Origin: Gammaproteobacteria bacterium
GTDB taxonomy: Bacteria; Pseudomonadota; Gammaproteobacteria; S144-34
DNA: 6,738 nt
Assembly: GCA_015487895.1 (NCBI GenBank)
Contig: WFOW01000376.1
Coordinates: forward strand, 1 to 6,738
Reading direction: 5' to 3'
Shown here piece by piece: positions 1 through 6,738 of this stretch. The notes under the pieces are model-generated. The model made no database searches. It was not told where the DNA came from and saw only the letters and a program-made list of their open reading frames with translations. The number at the start of each line of letters is the position of its first letter. The first letter of the stretch is position 1. The position numbers and the translations under genes were made by a program.

Positions 1-197
1 CAGGGCCGGTGCGGGGAAGCGCTCGCCTCGCGTCGAGGCGTGTCCGTCCGCAGCGCCACCCGCAGCGCGGGCGGCGCCGGGGGCGGGGCGGCGACGGCGC
101 CGCCCGGCCGTGGGGCGCCGGCGGGCGCCACGAGCAGGGCGAGGTGCAGGCAGGCCGAGCCCGCCAGCGCCACCGCCATTGCACGTTCGCCGGTCAT
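1..197 (-). CDS. TonB-like energy transducer, N-terminal fragment (cut by window edge)
   Basis: The first 65 codons are visible and the gene runs off the left edge. The protein has a short N-terminus (MTGERAMAVALAG), one hydrophobic segment at about residues 8-25, then a Pro/Ala-rich stretch (about 25-44) and LRVALRTD. The hydrophobic segment carries S14-A-C-L-H18, matching the SxxxH motif by which the TonB anchor contacts ExbB/ExbD. The Pro-rich stretch is the expected start of the periplasmic spacer. In this family the protein passes proton-motive-force energy from the inner membrane to outer-membrane receptors. The ATG at 197 overlaps the btuB stop as ATGA, so translation is probably coupled and the protein probably serves BtuB. 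A second in-frame ATG at codon 7 is an alternative start. The C-terminal TonB domain is outside the window, so the call rests on the anchor motif, composition and context. Another single-pass periplasmic protein is possible. Confidence 0.6.
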   Translation of the reverse strand, partial: MTGERAMAVALAGSACLHLALLVAPAGAPRPGGAVAAPPPAPPALRVALRTDTPRREASASPHRP

Positions 198-2005
198 CGC
201 CCCCCGCCGGTCTCCGGCCGGTAGCGCACCGAGAGGTAGGCGGAGCGGCCCGGAGTGTTGTACCCGTAGGCGAGCGCATAGTCGCGGTCCGTGAGGTTCT
301 CCGCCCGCACCTCCAGCAGGAGCCCGCGCCCGAGCGGCAGGCGCGCGGCGGCGTTGACCAGCGCGTAGCCCGGAAGCTCCGCACCGTAGTCCTTGCGCCG
401 GCCGACAGCGAGGAGCTCCACGCGCGCGGCGCCGCGGGCGAGCCGGCGCTCGAGCACGAGCGCGCCCTTGCGGCGCGGCCGCCGCAGGAGGTCTTTCCCG
501 GTGTCGAGGTCGCGCGGACGCTGCAGGGTGAGCGTGAGCCGGGCGCGCCAGGCCTGGAAGGCCGCGTCCCACTCGGCCTCGATTCCCTCGATGCGCGCCT
601 TCTTGACGTTGGTCGCTTGGTAGGCGGTGCCCTGGTAGGCAATGAGGTCGCGCACGTCCGTGCGATGGACGGACAGCGCGAGCCGGTGGGCGCCGGCACG
701 CACTCGCAGGCCGGTCTCGGCCGTGCGCGAACGTTCGGGATCGAGATCCGGATTTCCCGCATAGAAGCCGGAGAAGCCCGGGTGATAGAGCTCGTTCAGC
801 GTCGGCGCACGGAAGGCGGTCCCGAAGCTCGCATAGGCATGAAGCCTTGGATCTGCCGTCCACCCCAGGGCTACGCTGCCCGTGGTATGGCGACCGAAGG
901 CGCTGTGGTCGTCGGTTCGCAGCGCGAGGTCGGCCGACAGCGGTCCGCGCCCGGTCTGCCACTGGACGAAGACGGCCCCGTTGCGGATCGTGCGGTCGAA
1001 CACCATGCCGCCGCCGGCGAGGCTGCGGTTGTAGGCCTCGTCGCGGTACCACGAGAGCCCCAGCGTGAGCAGCCCTGCGGTGAGGTCGAGGTCGTGCTGC
1101 CAGTCGACGGTGGTGCGGCGCGTCTCGATCTGCGAGCTGCCGCGGGTGACGAGCAGGTCACGGGCGGCACCGATGCGCAGGCCGTGGGCCCAACGTTCCG
1201 ACACCGGCCCTTCCACGGTCACGCTCAGCGTCCGGTTCACGCTGTCGCTCACGCCCTTGTCGAATTCGGTGCGCGCATCGGCGCGCCACAGCCGTGCATC
1301 GAGGCGCTGGTCCGCACCCAGCGGCACGGTGAGCGAGAGCGTGGCGCTGCGGTTGCGGTAGCCGTCGTCGTCCGGGTCGTAGGAGAAGCCCGCCGGATTC
1401 TGGGCGGAGAATCCGCCCACGCGCTCGACGCTCGCCTGCACGCCGAGACGCGCGCGTTCGCCGAGCGCGATGCCGGCCTCGGCCCGGCGGGTGCCGTAGC
1501 TGCCGGCGAGCAGCCGCCCGTCGGGCCCGCGCGGCCTGCGCGTGAAGATCTGGATCACGCCGCCGATGGCGTCCGAGCCCCAGAGGCTGGCGCGCGGGCC
1601 GCGCACGATCTCGATGCGCTCGACCTGCGCGAGGTCGAGGTGCGCCCAGGCGAATCCGCCCGTGGTGGCGGAGGCGGCGCGCACGCCGTCGATCAGGACC
1701 AGCACGTGGTTCGAGTTGGTCCCGCGCAGGAAGACGCTCGTGGTCTGGCCCGGCCCGCCGTTGCGGGCGAGATCGAGGCCCGCCTCGAGGCGCAGCAGCT
1801 CGAGGAGGTCGCGGGCCTGGCTGGCCTCGATGGCCTCGCGCTCGATCACGGTGACGGAGGCCGTGGCCTCGTCGGCCGAGACTGGCGTGCGGGTGGCCGT
1901 CACCACGACGGGCGCGCTCTCGGCGGGCTGGGCCGGGAGCTGCGCCGGGAGGGCGGCGAGGCCGAGCAGGGCGGCCGCGGCGGGCCGCGGGCGTGGGTGC
2001 GGCAT
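194..2005 (-). CDS. btuB: TonB-dependent outer-membrane cobalamin receptor BtuB
   Basis: The 603-residue product is close in length to E. coli BtuB (about 614). It binds vitamin B12 at the cell surface and imports it to the periplasm using TonB energy. Visible parts in order are: a signal peptide (1 to about 28, hydrophobic run AAAALLGLAALP, probable cleavage near PAQPA); a TonB box PVVVTATRT (32-40); a plug domain (about 40-155) with LRGTNSNHVLVLIDGVRA and IEIVRGPRASLWGSDAIGGV; and a 22-strand-type barrel. The loop DPDDDGYRN (210-218) resembles the Ca2+-binding aspartate cluster that orders the BtuB substrate loops. FGTAFRAPTLNELY (394-407) and AENLTDRDY (568-576) are typical barrel motifs. 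The frame is open far upstream, but the ATG at 2005 is chosen because it gives the signal peptide and has GGGGGAG 7 bases before it. A cobalamin riboswitch upstream confirms the substrate. An oddity is that the chain continues as RPETGGGR after the last aromatic residue instead of ending on it. Confidence 0.95.
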   Translation of the reverse strand: MPHPRPRPAAAALLGLAALPAQLPAQPAESAPVVVTATRTPVSADEATASVTVIEREAIEASQARDLLELLRLEAGLDLARNGGPGQTTSVFLRGTNSNHVLVLIDGVRAASATTGGFAWAHLDLAQVERIEIVRGPRASLWGSDAIGGVIQIFTRRPRGPDGRLLAGSYGTRRAEAGIALGERARLGVQASVERVGGFSAQNPAGFSYDPDDDGYRNRSATLSLTVPLGADQRLDARLWRADARTEFDKGVSDSVNRTLSVTVEGPVSERWAHGLRIGAARDLLVTRGSSQIETRRTTVDWQHDLDLTAGLLTLGLSWYRDEAYNRSLAGGGMVFDRTIRNGAVFVQWQTGRGPLSADLALRTDDHSAFGRHTTGSVALGWTADPRLHAYASFGTAFRAPTLNELYHPGFSGFYAGNPDLDPERSRTAETGLRVRAGAHRLALSVHRTDVRDLIAYQGTAYQATNVKKARIEGIEAEWDAAFQAWRARLTLTLQRPRDLDTGKDLLRRPRRKGALVLERRLARGAARVELLAVGRRKDYGAELPGYALVNAAARLPLGRGLLLEVRAENLTDRDYALAYGYNTPGRSAYLSVRYRPETGGGR

Positions 2006-2012
2006 GTCTGGT

Positions 2013-2019
2013 CTCCCCC
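2013..2019 (-). promoter_or_regulatory. btuB ribosome binding site
   Basis: GGGGGAG lies 7 bases before the btuB ATG at 2005 and decides the start in a frame that is open well upstream. It can pair with CTTCCCC at 2059-2065, so it may be masked in one leader conformation. Confidence 0.7.
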
Positions 2020-2160
2020 TGTGTGCCGTTCGTGTCGTGCCGGGCGCGCGCGGCGCACGGGGAAGGGTACGGATGCGGACGGCGGAGGCTTCCGGCTGCG
2101 CCGCTGCCCGCCCGCTGCCGCCCGCCGTGCCGGGGCTCGGCCGGGCGCGGGGGCTCGGCG

Positions 2161-2207
2161 CTGGTGCGGGAGCGAGCCGCTTCGCCTGCGGCGCTCCCCG
2201 CGACCAG
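2161..2207 (-). promoter_or_regulatory. Long hairpin downstream of aptamer, candidate expression platform
   Basis: Read on the minus strand, the arms are CTGGT-c-GCGGG-g-AGCG-CCGC and GCGG-ct-CGCT-CCCGC-ACCAG around the loop AGGCGAA. That is 18 base pairs with three small bulges, starting about 50 bases after P1. No U-run follows, so it is not a standard intrinsic terminator. Its 3' arm (2161-2174) can alternatively pair with the 3' strand of riboswitch P1 (2254-2265: 12 bp with one 2-base bulge). This makes it a candidate switching element. The pairings are seen in the sequence; the role is inferred, and chance pairing is easier in such GC-rich sequence. Confidence 0.5.
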
Positions 2208-2257
2208 GCGCTGCGCGCCCCCGTGTCCGCGCCGCCCACCGCGGCGCCGCGCGCGCT

Positions 2258-2471
2258 CGCACCAGGCCGGTCTCCGGGCTCGCAGGCGGGTCTCCGCGGA
2301 GACCCCGGCGGACCGCCTTCCCGTCCTCGCCGGACAGTGGCGTCGTGGCCCGCCTTCGCCTGCCTACCGTTGCGGGGGCAGCGCCGGACTTGCCCGCCCC
2401 GGAGGGGCGCGGCGCACCGGTCTTCCCGTTTCACCCCGCGGACGCGGACGGCCCGCGGGGCACCTGGTGCG
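2258..2471 (-). ncRNA. Cobalamin (adenosylcobalamin-type) riboswitch aptamer
   Basis: All the conserved blocks occur in order on the minus strand. P1 is closed by a perfect 9-bp helix, CGCACCAGG (2463-2471) with CCTGGTGCG (2258-2266). Next come GTGAAACGGGAA, then GGTG, AAGTCCGGCGCTG, CCCCCGCAACGGTA (the P5-L5 core), GCCACTGTCCGGC and GGACGGGAAGGCG. The B12 box AGCCCGGAGACCGGCCTGG (2262-2280) closes the set. Length, about 214 nt, is typical of the btuB class. In the family, binding of coenzyme B12 lowers expression of uptake or synthesis genes. It stands directly upstream of btuB on the same strand, which is the classic arrangement. The exact end coordinates are set by P1. Confidence 0.95.
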
Positions 2472-2481
2472 GTCGGCGCCA

Positions 2482-2487
2482 AGCATA
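2482..2487 (-). promoter_or_regulatory. Candidate -10 element for the btuB leader
   Basis: TATGCT (4 of 6 to TATAAT) sits so that transcription would begin near 2475, a few bases before riboswitch P1. No convincing -35 hexamer is seen 16-18 bases upstream. Support comes mainly from position. Confidence 0.3.
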
Positions 2488-2588
2488 GCGCAGCCTGGCA
2501 GCGCGGTGCGAGCGGGACGGTGCCCGATGCGGGCGCGGGCGATGCATGAGGCGCCGCACGTCAGAAAAGGACGGACGGTGAGCGGCCC

Positions 2589-2617
2589 GCGGTGAACGGC
2601 TTGTGCCGTGCCACCGC
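2589..2617 (-). terminator. Hairpin after lon, weak terminator candidate
   Basis: On the minus strand, 38 bases after the lon stop, GCGGTG-gc-ACGGC-acaa-GCCGT-t-CACCGC forms an 11-bp stem with one small internal loop and a 4-base loop. The nearest T-rich stretch (CCTTTTCT) is about 20 bases further on, so it is not a textbook intrinsic terminator. It may stabilise the lon mRNA 3' end or mark a Rho-dependent stop. Its position before a separately regulated gene fits a transcription boundary. Confidence 0.4.
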
Positions 2618-2654
2618 GTCTGGCTCGGGCCTCGCGTGGGGGCGCGCCCCTGGC

Positions 2655-5096
<2,442 letters not shown>

Positions 5097-5100
5097 CGTC

Positions 5101-5505
5101 TCACCCGCGCTTGCGCAGCCTCAGGTAGAGGCAGCCGTGCAGCAGCTCGTGCCGGTCCGGGACCAGCCCGCTGCCGATCTCGATGCGGCGCTCGAAGCGC
5201 CCGTAGGGGATCTCGAGCCGGCGGATGGCGGCCGAACGGGCGTCCGCCGGCAGGCGCCGCTCGCCGCGGATGACGACGGCGCCCGGCTCGGCCTCCACCT
5301 GCACGCGCTCGGGCGGCACGCCCGGCAGGGCGGCGACGACCCACACGGCCTCCTCGGTCTCGTAGACGTCCACCGGCGGCTCCCACGCCGGCCGCGCGCC
5401 TCCGCCGGGGCCGGGCTCGAAGAAGCGGCGCTGGAGGCGCTCGACCCGCGCGAGCATCGCCAGCGCCTGGTCCCACATCAGCGACTCGATGTCCCGTGGC
5501 GGCAT
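5101..5505 (-). CDS. Hsp20/alpha-crystallin family small heat-shock protein
   Basis: The 134-residue protein is an ATP-independent cytoplasmic chaperone that holds unfolding proteins in a soluble state. An N-terminal helical arm (about 1-35, with WDQALAMLARVERLQRRFF) and a Gly/Pro linker precede the alpha-crystallin domain (about 44-132). Family motifs visible are VDVYETEEAVWVVAALPGV (45-63), the strand VQVEAEPGAVVIRGER (68-83), IPYGRFERRIEI (99-110) and the terminal G-x-L motif in HGCLYLRL (123-130). The chain ends RKRG right after this strand, so the C-terminal extension with the I-x-I oligomerisation motif is absent. The start ATG at 5505 is preceded by GGGGGAAGGA. A longer upstream open frame exists, but it crosses the promoter and overlaps the neighbouring gene. 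The stop lies 4 bases before lon, so the two are probably translated from one heat-inducible mRNA. Confidence 0.93.
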   Translation of the reverse strand: MPPRDIESLMWDQALAMLARVERLQRRFFEPGPGGGARPAWEPPVDVYETEEAVWVVAALPGVPPERVQVEAEPGAVVIRGERRLPADARSAAIRRLEIPYGRFERRIEIGSGLVPDRHELLHGCLYLRLRKRG

Positions 5506-5562
5506 TCCTTCCCCCGTCCGGACAATGGCCTGGGTGCGCTCCCGGCGGAGCACAACCCCGAT

Positions 5563-5588
5563 ATATGGGCGCCGGCGGGGCTTTCCAC
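5563..5588 (-). promoter_or_regulatory. Sigma32-like heat-shock promoter for the hsp20-lon operon
   Basis: Read on the minus strand, GTGGAAA (5582-5588; 5 of 7 to CTTGAAA) is followed after 11 bases by GCCCATAT (5563-5570; 7 of 8 to CCCCATnT). Spacing is within the 11-16 bases known for E. coli sigma32 promoters. Transcription would start near 5556, about 50 bases before the hsp20 ATG. The position, in the only gap upstream of two classic heat-shock genes, supports the call; the -35 match is imperfect. Confidence 0.55.
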
Positions 5589-5606
5589 CCTGCCGGAGGA
5601 GCAGGC

Positions 5607-6720
5607 TCAGGAGGCGGCGGCCGTGGTGGGCTGCGGCATGGCGGGGGCGCGCTCGCCCGTGAGGAGATAGCGGATCAGGTCGCGCACGGGGCGGATCTCG
5701 TGCCCGAAGGGCAGCGGCCCCGCGCCGCGGAAGAAGAGGCCTTGGCCGACATGGCCGCGCTGGGCGGCGGCGAGCCGCGCCTCGATGCAGAACTGGCCGG
5801 CGGCGGGGTTGCCGTCCTTGAAGCCGCAGTGGGCGAGGCACTGCACCTCACCGGGACAGTGGGCGCACTCGGGGCGCGCCGCCTCGCGCAGCCTCGCCTC
5901 GCGGGAGAGGTAGCGCCTCAGCCAGGGGGTGAGCACCGCGCGCGCCGGCAGGCCCGCGGCGCTCAGGAAAGTGACGATGTCGCCGGGCCGCGCGTCGGCG
6001 AGCACCCGCTTGAAGTTCGGGTGCGCGTCGCATTCCTCCGTGACGGCGAAGGCCGTGCCGAGCTGCACCGCCGAGAAGCCCATGGCCAGCACCTCGCGCA
6101 CCTTCTCGAAGGCCGCCAGGCCCCCGGCGGCGATGAGCGGGATGCGCTCGAAGGCGATCCCGAGCTCGCGGAAGACCTGCCGGAGGCCCTCGATCACGGT
6201 GGCGAAGTCGAAGCGCGGGCTGGAGACGTCCTCCATGCGGGTCGCGCCCAGGTGGCCGCCCGCGTGCCCCGGGTGCTCCACGACGATCGCATCCGGCAGC
6301 CGCCCCCGGCGCAGCCAGCGGCGCAGCAGGGCGCGCGCGCCGCGCGGCTCGGAGACGATGGGAATGAGGGCGACGTCGGGGTGGTCCTTGGTGAGGTCCG
6401 GCAGGTCCAAGGGGAGCCCCGCCCCGCAGACGATCGCGTCGGCACCGCTCTCGCAGGCCTGGCGCACGTGCTCGCGATACTCGCGCAGCGCGTGCATGAC
6501 GTTGACGGCGATGAAGCCGTCGCGGCCCGCGGTGCGGCGCGCCTCGCGGATCTCGCGGTCGAGGGCCTCCAGGTTGGCCTCGGTGTGGGCCTGCGGGTCG
6601 CGCACCTTGCGCAGCCGCCGCATCAGGTCGTCGTGCAGCCGGCGCAGGTCCACGCTGGCGATGGTGCCCACGGCGCCCAGGGCGGCCACGGCCCCGGCCA
6701 GGCGGTGGGCCGAGACGCCC
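5607..6720 (-). CDS. Nitronate monooxygenase / FMN-dependent enoyl-reductase-like protein, 5' end missing
   Basis: About 371 residues are present; probably 15-25 N-terminal residues are lost at the contig end. The apparent start (MCIRDR) is translated adapter, and real protein begins at GVSAHRLAG, the tail of the family's N-terminal Gly-rich FMN loop. The fold is an FMN-binding TIM barrel of the NPD/nitronate monooxygenase and FabK type. Landmarks, numbered from the first genomic Gly, are AVNVMHALREY (72-82), GADAIVCGAGLPLDLP (92-107), EHPGHAGGHLG (148-158, with the active-site His region), IPLIAAGGLA (193-202, FMN phosphate) and GFSAVQLGTAF (214-224). A C-terminal cluster C285-x2-C288-x5-C294-x3-C298, with C311 in QFCI, is unlike the best-studied nitronate monooxygenases. 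PFGHEIRPVRDLIRYLLTGE closes the conserved part. Substrate is unknown: nitronates, an enoyl thioester or a quinone are all possible in this superfamily. The stop lies about 100 bases before hsp20, with a separate promoter between. Confidence 0.85.
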
Positions 6721-6738
6721 CTGTCTCTTATACACATC
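6721..6738 (-). other. Nextera / Tn5 mosaic-end sequencing adapter (artefact)
   Basis: The last 18 bases, CTGTCTCTTATACACATC, are the reverse complement of the Tn5 mosaic end used in Nextera libraries, lacking only its outermost base. They are not genomic. In one frame they translate to MCIRDR and in another to MYKRQ, and either can be mistaken for a protein N-terminus. True sequence ends at about 6720. Confidence 0.97.

Larger units (their letters stand above)
2006..2257 (-). promoter_or_regulatory. Untranslated leader between riboswitch and btuB
   Basis: This 252-base stretch holds no credible gene. On the minus strand it contains no ATG before the btuB start, so an ATG-initiated leader peptide is excluded. 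It contains a long hairpin (2161-2207) and a possible Shine-Dalgarno-masking pairing (2013-2065). It is open in the btuB frame only because the sequence is so GC-rich; the translation there is low-complexity Arg/Ala/Pro and unlike any receptor extension. Confidence 0.6.

Noticed and set aside
2006..2482. N-terminal extension of BtuB starting at 2482
   Set aside because: The extra 159 codons would translate the riboswitch itself and give low-complexity sequence. The ATG at 2005 has a good Shine-Dalgarno and a signal peptide.
110..2488. Plus-strand open frame of 792 codons opposite btuB
   Set aside because: It is antisense to a clear btuB gene and its riboswitch, its translation is low-complexity Arg/Ala/Gly, and such open antisense frames are expected at this GC content.
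5589..5605. Small hairpin after the nitronate monooxygenase-like gene
   Set aside because: The stem is only 5 bp (CCTGC/GCAGG) with a 7-base loop and no U-run, so I do not call a terminator.
5506..5841. N-terminal extension of the small heat-shock protein to 5841
   Set aside because: It would overlap the upstream gene by over 200 bases and include the probable promoter. The extra sequence is Arg/Pro-rich with no sHSP similarity.

Overview
This is a very GC-rich stretch from a Gram-negative bacterium. The outer-membrane cobalamin receptor, the TonB-like partner and the Lon sequence fit a high-GC proteobacterium, most likely a gammaproteobacterium, but this placement is inference from protein family resemblance only. 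All recognisable genes lie on the minus strand, so the biological order runs from the right end to the left end. The right terminus is not genomic: the last 18 bases are a Nextera (Tn5 mosaic-end) adapter, so the window is the end of an assembled draft or metagenomic contig.

In transcription order, the first gene is an FMN-dependent nitronate monooxygenase/enoyl-reductase-like protein (5607-6720). Its N-terminus is missing because the contig ends there. About 100 bases later comes a heat-shock module: a sigma32-like promoter (5563-5588), a small heat-shock protein (5101-5505) and the ATP-dependent protease Lon (2655-5096). The last two genes are only 4 bases apart and are probably co-transcribed. 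The pairing fits holding of unfolded proteins by the sHSP and degradation by Lon.

Between lon and the next gene lies about 650 bases without a protein gene but full of regulatory RNA: a hairpin after lon, a weak candidate promoter, a complete cobalamin riboswitch (2258-2471) and a 252-base leader. The riboswitch controls btuB (194-2005), the TonB-dependent cobalamin receptor. The btuB stop overlaps by ATGA the start of a TonB-like energy transducer (1-197, cut by the left edge). Aptamer, receptor and probable dedicated energiser thus form one B12-uptake operon.

The most interesting signal is in the leader just after the aptamer. A 47-base, 18-bp hairpin there re-uses the sequence of both arms of the riboswitch P1 helix, so its 3' arm can pair either locally or with the 3' strand of P1. 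This looks like a strand-exchange expression platform placed unusually far upstream of the start codon. A separate pairing could mask the btuB Shine-Dalgarno sequence. No mobile element, CRISPR array, tRNA, rRNA or clearly new protein system was seen.
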